From Ruminococcus flavefaciens (lineage in GTDB: Bacteria > Bacillota > Clostridia > Oscillospirales > Ruminococcaceae): a stretch of DNA of 64,000 nt. The notes beneath the pieces are model-generated. The model searched no databases. It saw only the letters and a program-made list of their open reading frames with translations, and was not told where the DNA came from. The DNA is taken from assembly GCA_015067005.1 (NCBI GenBank), contig SVNH01000003.1:1-64000 (forward strand), read 5' to 3'. Shown here in pieces: positions 7,995 through 16,921 of the stretch. Every line of letters begins with the position of its first letter. The stretch's first letter is position 1. The position numbers and the translations under genes are program-made.

Positions 7995-10388
7995 ATGAAT
8001 AAAAGAGCAATATCAGCATTGGCAGCTGCTTCAATGTGCCTGTCATCAGTCTTACTGCCACTGAATACAGCAGCTCCGGCAGAATTCAGTGCATCGGCAG
8101 TCAGCATTTCGGATTTCCCTGAGGAATACCAGTACGCTGCCGACTGGATATGGACGAACCGCATCGAACGTGAAAAATCGACTGAGCGCCGCAATACTAT
8201 CTTCGACCAGATAGATGCCGGAAAGGGCACTATCAATTATGTGGTGAAGTGGCAGTCCTACCGTACAGTGACCTACGAACAGAGACACCAGTTCGAGAAA
8301 ATGCTCTCGGACAGTATCAATGCGTGGAACGACTGGCTCGCAGGCTATGACGGCTGGAAATACGACCATATCGACGTTAAGGTGGTAGGCTGGGCAGTCA
8401 TTGACAAAAGCTGTCTGCTTGACCTTCACGATGATGAGACAGTCTATACTGATACAAATTATTATGACGCTCAGTACGACACATCAAACGGCAGGGATAC
8501 CATTCCCGATAAAGAGCCATATGCGCCGGTTGAGCTTTCACGCTTCGAGCACTTTATGGATTCAGATTATGAATACCCAGGCGGACTTGACAAACGCTTC
8601 GATATGTATATATGGGCAACGCAGGGCTTTCCGGACATTGGCGGCTGCGGCGGTGACTGGGGACAGCGGCTCTCAGATACAGCATATCTCAGTATGATTG
8701 ACGGCAGCGGCATACACGTTCTTGAACATGAGATTGGTCACGGCTTCGGTATGACTGACTTTTACGGCGGTGAGGGTGAAGCTGACGGCTTTCCACCCGG
8801 AGGATTCCCCGGAGGCAGAAATTCAATTATGATGGCTGGCTCAGCGGCTGAAATAACCGATTTTGACGGCTGGATGCTGAGATATATGTGGTCAAAGATC
8901 AAGAACGATGAGGGCAGGTTCGACCTCTCGGCTTCTGAAATTCCTGCAAGCATAAAGGGCGATGTGAACGCTGACGGAAGTTTTGATATAGCAGACGTTG
9001 TGCTGTTCCAGAACTGGCTGCTTGCAAAACCTGACGCTGAACTTGCTGACTGGAAGGCAGCAGACTTCTGCAATGATGAGAGATTGAATGTATTTGACCT
9101 GTGCCTGATGAAAAGGTTGTTACTTACAGATGAACAGCCGATTCAGGAAGAAATACCAGTGCATGAAGAACAGCAAAGCAACTTCATTACGGCAAATATG
9201 GCAAAACACGGCGCTTCTCTCCCTACACAGGGCAATGCAAAAATGGTCGTTTTCTATGTGGATTTTCCCGACTGTAAATATGACTATACGCCGAGCACAG
9301 ATGAGCTGAACAGTATTTCTTTCGGTGCGGCAGACGAAACAGATCCATGCTATCCGTTCGAGAGTTTCTCTGCATTCTACGGCAGAGCCTCCAAGGGTGC
9401 CATGAAGCTTGACGGTCAGGTCTTCCGCTATACGACTAAAGAAAACCAGTCTGTATATGACGACAATAAAGTCAAGATAGCTGAGGAATGCTACGAGGCT
9501 TTCAGGGATAAAGTCGATTTTTCACAGTTTGACGGAAACGGTGACGGCAGGATAGACGCTACGCTTTTCACAGTTCCCGAGAAGGCGGGCACTGACCACT
9601 GGTGGCCGTGTGCCGGGGCATTCGGCGACCCGAATTACCGCGTGGACGGCATGAGTATAGGTCACATAATCACCGGCAATGCCCAGATAGGTTCAACTGC
9701 CGATCATATCAATTACACAAGCTCCTATTGCCACGAACTGGGACACTGCACCGGTCTGCCTGACTATTACCTTTTTACGAATCCGAATGACAGCGAGGGT
9801 ATGCACGGCACGGCTGGTATCGAGCTTATGGACACTGATGCCGGTTCAGACTTCGGTGCATTCTCAAAGCTAATAGAGGGTTGGTACAGAGAAGATCAGG
9901 TTCAGATTTATGATGCTTCAAATGGAACGCAGACTTTCACACTGAACAACGCTCAGACAGACAGCGGAAACTGTATCATTATCCCTAACGGTCGGCTTGC
10001 TGATGATTATTTCTCGGAATTTTTCATCGTAGAGTACGCTACTAAGGACGGCAACAACAGCGGTATCGGTACAAAAACTGCATGGTGGGCAAAAAGCGGC
10101 GAAGGCGTTCGTATCTATCATATTGACGCGGCAACGGAATACGGTTGGAATACCTATTTCCGCTATGCAAGCGGCAGCGAGTTCACAAATCAGGACAAAG
10201 GCAGACGCCTTATCCGTGTGATCGATGATGTGGAAAAGGATAACTTATACCATACAGGCGATGTGATAAACGGCAGCATTTCCGGTTTCCGCTGGTATGA
10301 TTCAAACGGCGGTCAGACAGTTGAGACAGGTCTTACAATAACGATCGGAGAATTGAAAGATGGTAAGTATGCTGTTACAATAGGATGA
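7995..10388 (+). CDS. Secreted double metalloprotease with central dockerin
   Basis: 797 residues from the ATG at 7995, chosen for GAGGTGAT 5 nt upstream and for the signal peptide MNKRAISALAAASMCLSS it begins. The first half has a zinc motif HEIGHGFGMTDFY near residue 245. Residues about 319-378 are a type I dockerin with two calcium loops (DVNADGSFDIADVVLFQNWL and DFCNDERLNVFDLCLMKRLL). The second half is an M6/immune-inhibitor-A-like domain with HELGHCTGLPDYY near residue 579 and the EF-hand-like DGNGDGRIDATLF. Two protease domains around an internal dockerin is unusual, since dockerins are mostly terminal. It would be attached to a cellulosome scaffoldin outside the cell. Confidence 0.85.
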   Translation: MNKRAISALAAASMCLSSVLLPLNTAAPAEFSASAVSISDFPEEYQYAADWIWTNRIEREKSTERRNTIFDQIDAGKGTINYVVKWQSYRTVTYEQRHQFEKMLSDSINAWNDWLAGYDGWKYDHIDVKVVGWAVIDKSCLLDLHDDETVYTDTNYYDAQYDTSNGRDTIPDKEPYAPVELSRFEHFMDSDYEYPGGLDKRFDMYIWATQGFPDIGGCGGDWGQRLSDTAYLSMIDGSGIHVLEHEIGHGFGMTDFYGGEGEADGFPPGGFPGGRNSIMMAGSAAEITDFDGWMLRYMWSKIKNDEGRFDLSASEIPASIKGDVNADGSFDIADVVLFQNWLLAKPDAELADWKAADFCNDERLNVFDLCLMKRLLLTDEQPIQEEIPVHEEQQSNFITANMAKHGASLPTQGNAKMVVFYVDFPDCKYDYTPSTDELNSISFGAADETDPCYPFESFSAFYGRASKGAMKLDGQVFRYTTKENQSVYDDNKVKIAEECYEAFRDKVDFSQFDGNGDGRIDATLFTVPEKAGTDHWWPCAGAFGDPNYRVDGMSIGHIITGNAQIGSTADHINYTSSYCHELGHCTGLPDYYLFTNPNDSEGMHGTAGIELMDTDAGSDFGAFSKLIEGWYREDQVQIYDASNGTQTFTLNNAQTDSGNCIIIPNGRLADDYFSEFFIVEYATKDGNNSGIGTKTAWWAKSGEGVRIYHIDAATEYGWNTYFRYASGSEFTNQDKGRRLIRVIDDVEKDNLYHTGDVINGSISGFRWYDSNGGQTVETGLTITIGELKDGKYAVTIG

Positions 10389-10458
10389 TGTAAAAAAAGG
10401 CAGCAGATTATAGCGAAGAGCGTTATGCAAAACGTCATAATTCTGATCGAATATGTCA

Positions 10459-10487
10459 TTGAACAAAGATGTCAGATACGATATAAT
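10459..10487 (+). promoter_or_regulatory. Promoter upstream of the deacetylase-esterase gene
   Basis: TTGAAC (10459-10464), 17 bp, TATAAT (10482-10487). It leaves a leader of about 160 nt before the start at 10655, which includes the hairpin at 10563-10591. Confidence 0.6.
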
Positions 10488-10562
10488 AAATATAGAAAGG
10501 GAAAAGTGTGTCTGACTTTACATCGTTTTCCGTAATAAATCGGGGACAGTCAGATGTCCGGA

Positions 10563-10591
10563 GGCTGTATCCTTTTCTCAGGGATACAGCC
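10563..10591 (+). terminator. Hairpin in the leader of the deacetylase-esterase gene
   Basis: GGCTGTATCC (10563-10572) and GGATACAGCC (10582-10591) form a 10-bp perfect stem, followed by a weak T tail (GTTTGGATT). It lies between the promoter at 10459 and the gene, so it could act as an attenuator as well as end read-through from the protease gene. Confidence 0.5.
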
Positions 10592-10654
10592 GTTTGGATT
10601 ATATGCTATTATTAACTAATGGATAATTATGTAACAAATATGCAGGTGATAATA

Positions 10655-13387
10655 ATGAAAAACAAAATCATATCCGCATTAATGGCAGCAGTCTTTTTAT
10701 TAAGCTGCACTCCTTTGGATTCAAGTTCAGTATCAGCCGAAGGAAAACAACCAAAGCTGATCGCACTGACATTTGATGACGGACCAAATACCACAACTAC
10801 AAATGATGTGCTTGATATTCTTGAAGAATACAATGCGAAAGCATCATTCTTTCTTATTGGTGACAACATAAATGAAGAAAGCGCATCATCTGTCAAGCGA
10901 GCCCACGATATGGGCATGGAGATAGACAATCACTCAAAGACGCATTCAAATATGTCAAAAATGCAGGCAGAGGAGGTTAAGGCAGAAATAACATACGTTG
11001 ATGAAAAGGTAAAGGAAATAACAGGCGAATACCCGAAGTTTTTCCGTCCTCCGTTCATTGATGTAAGTCAGAGCCTTTACGATGCTGTTGATCTACCTTT
11101 TATATGCGGAATAGATTGTCAGGACTATATGCCGAATGTTACTGCTCAGGAACGCGCGGACTATATTCTGAACGGTGCAAAAGACGGAGTTATCGTTCTT
11201 CTGCACGATGCCGCAGGCAATCAGGCTACGGTAGATGCACTGAAAATTACGATGCCTGAGCTTGTTGAACAGGGTTATGAATTTGTTACGCTGACAGAGC
11301 TTTTTGAGCGTCAGGGCGAAACTCCGAAGCATAATATACTCTACTCAAATGTCGGAAAGCACCCGACAGGCTACAGAGAGATACAGGAACTATCCTCAGA
11401 TTCAACTGACCGTATCACTTTAGATCCTGCTCTGCTTGATTCTCTTGGCAATTCCTATGCTGTCGAAATGGAATATTCAAGCTCAAGCGGTTATCCGCCT
11501 GTCATTGCCTTGCAGAAATGGAGTGGAACTCCTCAGATATGGCATACTGTACAGCCGTTTTATTTCAACGGAGATAAAGCCTTATTTGTTGCAGAAGATG
11601 TAGTAACAGCACTTGAGCAGCTAAAGATCGGATATAGTGACCTCGACGGGATAGCTGTTACTGCATACAGCGGTGAGGTGGAACTGAGTAACGCTAAACT
11701 GCTCACAAAAGCTGAAACTGCTGACGTTATAAAGGGCGATGTCAATGCAGACGGCAGCTTCAATATCACAGATGTGGTACTGTTCCAGAAATGGCTGCTT
11801 GCAAAACCTGACGCTGAACTTGCTGACTGGAAGGCCGCAGACTTCTGCAATGATGAGAGATTGAATGTATTTGACCTGTGCCTGATGAAAAGGGCGTTAT
11901 TTGCTGAAAAAACAGGCGATTTGAAAACACAGACGATACCTGTGTCGGAAAGCAATGCAAAGCTTATCGGAAGAACGCAGAAAACAGACGGTATAACATG
12001 GCTGGTTCACAGCGGTTCAGCTGCGGAGTTCACCATTAACGGAACAGAAGCAAGCGTTACGATCTGCGGTGACAGCGGTATAAATTCAGATGAAAAATAC
12101 CGTCCGCGTTATGGCGTTTATGTGGACGGTAAGCTCGTTAAAGATGTTGTTATGGGAGAAAAGGAGCAGACAGTCATGCTCTTCAGCGGAACAGCATCAC
12201 GAACCGCCGCAGTCAAAATAATTCATCTTTCAGAAGCAAATAACGGCTGTATTGGTGTAAAGGATCTCACAGTCACATCGTCTTCATCGACTCCTGTTAA
12301 ACCTACACCAAAAAAGGAACTGATGATCGAGTTCATAGGAGATTCGATCACCTGTGCATACGGTGTTGAAGCAGGATCACAGTATGAAAGCTTCTCGACA
12401 GCGACTGAGAATTTCACTTTGTCATATGCCTATCTTACAGCTCAGCTTCTTGATGCGGATTACAGCGCGGTATGTTACAGCGGTCACGGAATCGTTTCCG
12501 GCTATACAAATGACGGGACAAAGAATACTGATTCGCTCGTTCCGCCTTATTATGAGATGGTCGGTAAACCTAAGGATTATCAGACCCAATGGGATTTCTC
12601 AAAAAATCCGGCAGATGTGATCGTGCTGAATCTCGGCACAAACGATGATTCCTATGCATCAAAGGAGCTGGAAACGCGAGGTGCCGAATATCAGGAGCTT
12701 TACGAAGATTTCCTCAAACAGATAAGAAAATGCAACCCTGATGCGAATATAATATGCACACTTGGTATCATGGGAGCCACAGAACTGTATCCCTATATCG
12801 AAGCGGCAGTCAATGAAGTTGGCGATCCGAAGATCACCTGTTATGAATCGCCGGTACAGGATATGAACGATCTCGGTGCAGACTGGCATCCCTCATCAAA
12901 GACACATGAGAAAAATGCATATCTGCTGGCGGACAAGATCTCGACCGTCCTCGGCAGACCGTCGGATAAGATCGGTATTGACCTTGCAGCGGACAGCAAA
13001 CTGGAATCTGAAATTGATACTGAGAGCGGAGCAAACGCCTGGCCTTACTATGCTAAGTGGAACCGCTCCATGAACGTCAATATCTCGGCGGCAGGCAATT
13101 CACCTGAATCAATTACAGTATATATACCGGATCTGGTTCTCCCGACCGGCAAATATGAACTGAGTTTCAAGGCAGAGGGATTGAAAGGCGAAATGCCGTA
13201 TGAAGTCCGCAGTATGAAAGATCCGAAAACGGTCTATGCAAGTGGCACGACAGATTCTGAAACAACTCTGGAAACTTTTGATCTGAACGAACCGACGGAA
13301 GATGCGGAAATTGTGTTCATGATCGGAGAGCAGACCGGCAGTATCACATTCTCAGAGGTCACACTGTATAAAAGGGCAAATCTGTAA
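10655..13387 (+). CDS. Dockerin enzyme: CE4 polysaccharide deacetylase plus CE2-type SGNH esterase
   Basis: 910 residues from the ATG at 10655 (SD CAGGTGAT; in-frame ATGs upstream lack SD). A signal peptide MKNKIISALMAAVFLLSC ends in a weak lipobox-like LLSC. Residues about 34-225 are a NodB-type deacetylase: LTFDDGPN, HSKTH and FRPPF metal and catalytic motifs. A beta-sandwich domain follows (about 230-350), then a type I dockerin (359-418), then a CE2-type jelly roll and SGNH esterase with EFIGDSITCAYG, NLGTND and ADWHPS, and a C-terminal binding-type domain (770-910). It should remove acetyl groups from xylan or related polymers in the cellulosome. Two unrelated esterase folds in one chain are noteworthy. 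Confidence 0.87.
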   Translation: MKNKIISALMAAVFLLSCTPLDSSSVSAEGKQPKLIALTFDDGPNTTTTNDVLDILEEYNAKASFFLIGDNINEESASSVKRAHDMGMEIDNHSKTHSNMSKMQAEEVKAEITYVDEKVKEITGEYPKFFRPPFIDVSQSLYDAVDLPFICGIDCQDYMPNVTAQERADYILNGAKDGVIVLLHDAAGNQATVDALKITMPELVEQGYEFVTLTELFERQGETPKHNILYSNVGKHPTGYREIQELSSDSTDRITLDPALLDSLGNSYAVEMEYSSSSGYPPVIALQKWSGTPQIWHTVQPFYFNGDKALFVAEDVVTALEQLKIGYSDLDGIAVTAYSGEVELSNAKLLTKAETADVIKGDVNADGSFNITDVVLFQKWLLAKPDAELADWKAADFCNDERLNVFDLCLMKRALFAEKTGDLKTQTIPVSESNAKLIGRTQKTDGITWLVHSGSAAEFTINGTEASVTICGDSGINSDEKYRPRYGVYVDGKLVKDVVMGEKEQTVMLFSGTASRTAAVKIIHLSEANNGCIGVKDLTVTSSSSTPVKPTPKKELMIEFIGDSITCAYGVEAGSQYESFSTATENFTLSYAYLTAQLLDADYSAVCYSGHGIVSGYTNDGTKNTDSLVPPYYEMVGKPKDYQTQWDFSKNPADVIVLNLGTNDDSYASKELETRGAEYQELYEDFLKQIRKCNPDANIICTLGIMGATELYPYIEAAVNEVGDPKITCYESPVQDMNDLGADWHPSSKTHEKNAYLLADKISTVLGRPSDKIGIDLAADSKLESEIDTESGANAWPYYAKWNRSMNVNISAAGNSPESITVYIPDLVLPTGKYELSFKAEGLKGEMPYEVRSMKDPKTVYASGTTDSETTLETFDLNEPTEDAEIVFMIGEQTGSITFSEVTLYKRANL

Positions 13388-13392
13388 TATCT

Positions 13393-13422
13393 AGCTCCCA
13401 TGACGGGAGCTGCAACTTTTTT
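13393..13422 (+). terminator. Intrinsic terminator of the deacetylase-esterase gene
   Basis: AGCTCCC (13393-13399) pairs with GGGAGCT (13405-13411), then a run of seven T at 13416-13422, 6 nt after the stop codon. The gap 13423-13555 shows nothing else. Confidence 0.85.
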
Positions 13423-13555
13423 TAGTATTTACTGGCATTATTTCTTTGAACTCTTGAATAATTAGACGATATGTGGTATGATAAAAGTGGAGTAGGGGAT
13501 ACAATTGAACAGAGATGAAAATGGGTATGATGGAACTCAATGTAATAATCACATG

Positions 13556-14372
13556 AAGGCTCTGTGAAAAAATCTCTGTAAAATCAAAAACTGTGATAAA
13601 AACGATGTATTAGGGCGGCTTGAAAAAATAGCCGCTCCGATTTTTTACAGTATACAACGGATACTGTAATTTGTCAAGGTTCTGTGGATATCAGCCTGAT
13701 GGAATGAAGCGCAGCGGAATGGAATCAGGCTGATATCTGGCGGCTCAACCGAGCCTTTCGGGGTACATGATCTCCAACTCGCCCAGGACTTTGCCCCAAT
13801 TTCTCAGCGGCATAGTCCATTTCTTGGCAATCTCATGCGTTGCCAGATACAGAGCCTTCAGAAGCGCCGTATCGCTTGGAAATACGCTTCTCTGCTTGTT
13901 CAGACGGCGATAGCCACTGTTAAGGCTCTCTATAGCATTAGTGGTATAAATGACCTTTCTGACGTCGGCTGAGAACTTGAAAATCGGCGATATTACGTCC
14001 CAGTTCTTGTACCAGCTCTTCATAGCATTGGGATAATTGTCCTCCCATTTTTCGGTAACACGGTCGAGTGCTTCAAGAGCAGCATCCTCGGAAGGCGCAT
14101 GATAGATCGTTTTTAGGTCATTTGCCAACTCCTTCTTGTTCTTCTCACCAACGTATTTCAGCGTATTCCTTACCTGATGAACGATGCAGCGCTGAAGCTC
14201 GGTCTGCGGAAACGCCGCTGATACGGCTTCCTTCATGCCTGTGAGTCCGTCTGCGCAGATGACAAGAATATCCTTAACGCCGCGATTTTTCAGCTCGTTA
14301 AGGACTCCGAGCCAGTACTTGGCGCTCTCGTTTTCGCCGATATGTATTGAAAGAACTTCCTTGTGGCCTGTT
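13556..14372 (-). mobile_element. Truncated IS256-family insertion sequence
   Basis: The transposase frame on minus from about 14372 to 13745 is the C-terminal two thirds of an IS256/Mutator-family transposase. Around 13556-13610 lies an end-like sequence with repeated CTGTGAAAAA/CTCTGTAAAA/CTGTGATAAAA, as seen in IS256-type terminal repeats. The other end and the first transposase part are missing. Confidence 0.65.
13687..13737. repeat. 14-bp inverted repeat after the transposase
   Basis: GATATCAGCCTGAT (13687-13700) and ATCAGGCTGATATC (13724-13737) form a perfect stem 8 nt downstream of the transposase stop. It may stop transcription out of, or into, the insertion sequence. Confidence 0.6.
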
Positions 14373-14551
14373 ATGTCAACAAGTTCCTCAGTTTCTGAGC
14401 CTATAAACATTTCGCTATAGAACTTGACCTGTGTCGCATAGGAGTGGAGTTGGTCCTCACTGCTTGATGATACTCGGCAGTATGCCGCACATCGTATCTT
14501 ATGTATCGTACTCTCGGCTTTCACTGGAGCGATATATGTAACATTAGCCAT
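13745..14551 (-). pseudogene. In-frame fusion: large serine recombinase N-terminus and IS256 transposase C-terminus
   Basis: 268 residues from the ATG at 14551 (SD GGGAGG). Residues 1-60 (CAAYCRVSSSSEDQLHSYATQ, then FYSEMFIGSETEELVDI) are the start of a TnpX/Tn4451-type large serine recombinase including its catalytic serine. From TGHKEVLSIHIGENESAKYW on, the chain is IS256 transposase: CADGLTGMKEAV, CIVHQVRN and TTNAIESLNSGYR, which give the second aspartate and the glutamate of the DDE triad. The first aspartate and the N-terminal DNA-binding part are lost, as are the recombinase catalytic core and zinc/coiled-coil region. Neither activity is expected. The joint at about 14365-14372 lies in a shared ATAACAGG-like context. 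Confidence 0.8.
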
Positions 14552-14663
14552 ACTGAGCCTCCCTTCACCACACAAGGATACCACACTCTACTTGGAATTG
14601 GTATCACCAAAGGCAACAAATGCGGCGGTTCACATTTGTGCAAACCGCCGTACTCTTTATTGC

Positions 14664-14882
14664 TCATCGGCTCTGCTTGCTGCTAATGCAGTGATAGGCA
14701 TTCTTGTCTTCGTACATAAGGTCTCTGGCAGCAGTTATCGCTTCATGCTCCTGATATGGGTTTGCTTTCAGCCTTTCAAAGTCTGAGTGAGGCAGGAATA
14801 CCCATTTCTCAACCTCACAGCGTTTGGTGTTGTGATCGGAAGCCTTATGCATCAGCTTACCGCTCATAAAGTAGTTATTCAT
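14664..14882 (-). CDS. Small hypothetical protein near the recombinase remnant
   Basis: 72 residues from the ATG at 14882, supported by CAGGAGGAAAAGAT just upstream; the frame is open further up but without SD. The sequence MNNYFMSGKLMHKASDH, then CEVEKWVFLPHSDFERLKANPY, is soluble and charged. I do not recognise the family. It lies 112 bp upstream of the recombinase remnant on the same strand and is probably cargo of the same lost element. Confidence 0.5.
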   Translation of the reverse strand: MNNYFMSGKLMHKASDHNTKRCEVEKWVFLPHSDFERLKANPYQEHEAITAARDLMYEDKNAYHCISSKQSR

Positions 14883-15305
14883 ATCTTTTCCTCCTGACAT
14901 TATTATTCCATAGACAGCAGGCGTGATCTGCTTTCTATGTATCTGCCACAGGAGGCTCACAAATCGTTCACAGTGCCTTTTACTGTCATCGGTGGTGAGT
15001 TTCTCGACCTGCTGCCGATGCCGTCGAAAAAGGCTCACAAATCGCTGATAGGGTTTCTATCACTTGGCTTTTTGGAAAACAAAAAAGAACTCGATTCCAG
15101 CGTTTTCACATTTCGTGAAAGCCACTAAAACCGAGTTCGAAACTTTGTGTACTATTTTTAGCTGAAAAATCTGAGATTAGCCGGTATATCGACCTTTGAA
15201 GAGCTCCAAAACTACCTTTGTGGGGGTTCAACTCCCTAAAAAGCCTTAAAACACCCCAATGTCATCCCTCATTTTTTCAACAACTTTTCTGAAATTCGGG
15301 TAGCA
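14883..15305. other. Intergenic debris between old element and island
   Basis: No convincing gene. GGCTCACAAATCG occurs twice (14951-14963 and 15031-15043). At about 15089-15140 GAACTCG and CGAGTTC frame an inner stem TTTCAC/GTGAAA, a possible folded RNA or end structure of the older element. Confidence 0.4.
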
Positions 15306-15331
15306 AAAAAGCCCGAGATTTCGGGCTTTTT
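15306..15331. terminator. Bidirectional terminator left of the island
   Basis: AAAAAGCCCGA, loop GATT, TCGGGCTTTTT: a perfect stem with A/T runs on both sides, so it can work in both directions. It insulates the island end. Confidence 0.8.
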
Positions 15332-15362
15332 CTGCATTGTCATACATTTAGTCATGACGATA

Positions 15363-15385
15363 TGGCGGACAGAGAGGGATTCGAA
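15363..15385. repeat. Attachment site repeat, left (att)
   Basis: Identical 23-bp copy of the tRNA-Ser(GGA) 3' end, ending where the left flank changes from GCATC to the CCCTC found in the tRNA. It is 91 bp from the integrase stop codon. Confidence 0.85.
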
Positions 15386-15448
15386 GCATCTCCATGCACA
15401 CCTAATTTTTGCCTATTTTTTGAGGATTTTTCGAGTACTAAACTGTGC

Positions 15449-15467
15449 CGTGTGAAGTTCGTGTGAA
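15449..15467. repeat. Putative integrase arm sites, left
   Basis: Two direct CGTGTGAA copies at 15449-15456 and 15460-15467, 11 bp apart, between the att repeat and the integrase gene. The same octamer recurs at the right end of the island. Confidence 0.6.
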
Positions 15468-15475
15468 AGTGAAAA

Positions 15476-16561
15476 TCACGCTGCGCCATCAGTTTTCTCA
15501 GTATGTGTATCTCGTATAACGCCGTACATGAAGTCATCAAAGATTTTAAGACTGTCTCTTACTCGCTGCTTCGGAGTTCTTATGTAGACAGAATCAAGAA
15601 CCTTCGAATTAGCCCAGCCTCCGAGCTTCTCAAGTACTTCCTTCTGAACGCCAAGCCCGTTCATTGTAGTAGCGAACTGGGCTCTAAGGTCATGGAAGGT
15701 CATCTTCATTCCGTGCTTCTTCAACAGTCTATCATAACGAGCCTTGATATTCCCGTATTTCTCGTTAACGATAAAGTCAGTATCACCTTTATGTGGTACC
15801 TTCTGAATGAGATTGTAAATATAGTCCGGAAGCGGGACATCTCTTGTGGAAAGTTCAGTCTTGTTCCTGTTTTCAATGACATCATGGCCGTTGATGCAAA
15901 CTCTCGCACGTCTGACCTTTATGTATCTACCGCTGTCGTCCTCAAAGATGTCTCCGAACTGAAGCCCTCTTACCTCTGAGATTCGCATGCCGCCGCACCA
16001 AACAGCAAGCAAGCACGGCAGCTCAACACTTGATCCTATTATTACTCTCAAGACCTTATCAAGGTCCGGAAGCTCTTCCTTTACATTCTTAGGCGGAAAC
16101 CTGAGTTTGCGTGCGGAGGGAAGTTCAACTTCAAATACTGAAGCCGCACTCCTGATCAGATCATAAGCAGATTTGATAGACTTATAACCCAGACCGCGCT
16201 CAGCATCAATGTTGATTGCCCGCTGGATATCTATTATCTTTAAATCTGTTATACTGTATCCCTGAATGGACTGAAGCCTGTTCTTTGCCGCAACCTCGTA
16301 GCCGTAAAGTGTAGATGCTGCGATAACGCTGCGTTTGGAGTCAATATAAGCAGCGACAGCTTCTCGTACCGTGATCTTCGTCGGGGTAATGTCAACGTGA
16401 AGCCTTTTAAAGTCCTCCGCCAGCTTAATTGCTTCCCATGCCGTATCAGCAGTAAAGGATTTTGTTAGATTTTTACCGCTTTCATCCTTTCCATAAACTA
16501 CTTGTGTACGGAAGCGTCCTGACGGTAAAATCTGTGCTTTCACAGGTTTCTGTGATCTCAT
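15476..16561 (-). CDS. int: Tyrosine integrase of the island
   Basis: 361 residues from the ATG at 16561, chosen for AAAGGTGG 8 nt upstream. An N-terminal arm-binding-type region (KAQILPSGRFRTQVVYG) is followed by a SAM-like core-binding domain (TVREAVAAYIDSKRSVIAAST) and the catalytic domain with the first arginine (GGMRISEVRGL), HDLRAQFAT (H-x-x-R), GGWANSKVLDSVY and the nucleophile tyrosine in VYIR. The histidine-or-tryptophan position is W. It should integrate and excise the island at tRNA-Ser. It sits at the very end of the element, reading towards its own att site. Confidence 0.92.
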   Translation of the reverse strand: MRSQKPVKAQILPSGRFRTQVVYGKDESGKNLTKSFTADTAWEAIKLAEDFKRLHVDITPTKITVREAVAAYIDSKRSVIAASTLYGYEVAAKNRLQSIQGYSITDLKIIDIQRAINIDAERGLGYKSIKSAYDLIRSAASVFEVELPSARKLRFPPKNVKEELPDLDKVLRVIIGSSVELPCLLAVWCGGMRISEVRGLQFGDIFEDDSGRYIKVRRARVCINGHDVIENRNKTELSTRDVPLPDYIYNLIQKVPHKGDTDFIVNEKYGNIKARYDRLLKKHGMKMTFHDLRAQFATTMNGLGVQKEVLEKLGGWANSKVLDSVYIRTPKQRVRDSLKIFDDFMYGVIRDTHTEKTDGAA

Positions 16562-16644
16562 TTTGATCCACCTTTCTATATATGGAGAAGGTGGTATATA
16601 CGTTATAAGCATTATACCACCTTTCCTTCAAGATGTAAAGAGGG

Positions 16645-16872
16645 TTACATAGCCATGAGCTCGTCAAGTTCCATTCCCGTTACGTACAGGAGATTTTCGA
16701 CTCTGCCGAGGGTAACATTCTCAGCGGATTTATCGTACTCATGAAGGGTGCGTTCTCCTACCTGAAGATACGATGCGAGCTCAGCATCGCTGATATCATT
16801 CAGGTTCTGCCAGTACCTGATCTTACACCATATTCTCCTGTGCAGTGTAATCCTCTGTGTCTTCTTTGCCAT
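16645..16872 (-). CDS. Small HTH protein, Cro/CI- or excisionase-like
   Basis: 75 residues from the ATG at 16872 with GGAGGTGATGGT before it. ISDAELASYLQVGERTLHEYDK is a helix-turn-helix of XRE type, followed by a short helical tail (LGRVENLLYVTGMELDELM). It is 84 bp upstream of the integrase and read in the same direction, the usual place for a regulator or excision factor. Whether it works as repressor or as directionality factor cannot be told. Confidence 0.65.
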   Translation of the reverse strand: MAKKTQRITLHRRIWCKIRYWQNLNDISDAELASYLQVGERTLHEYDKSAENVTLGRVENLLYVTGMELDELMAM

Positions 16873-16901
16873 ACCATCACCTCCTAATAAGCGTATCCTG
16901 A

Positions 16902-16921
16902 GAGCGGCCTTATGGCCGCTC
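16902..16921. other. Intercistronic hairpin at the ATPase stop codon
   Basis: GAGCGGCC (16902-16909) and GGCCGCTC (16914-16921) pair around a 4-nt loop that includes the stop codon of the ATPase gene. It is one of a series of GC hairpins placed in the island's gene gaps. Confidence 0.6.

Noticed and set aside
13745-14551. Functional transposase or recombinase
   Set aside because: The fusion lacks the first DDE aspartate and the recombinase core, so neither reaction is possible.
14883-15038. N-terminal extension of the 72-residue protein
   Set aside because: No SD upstream and a strong one directly before the ATG at 14882.
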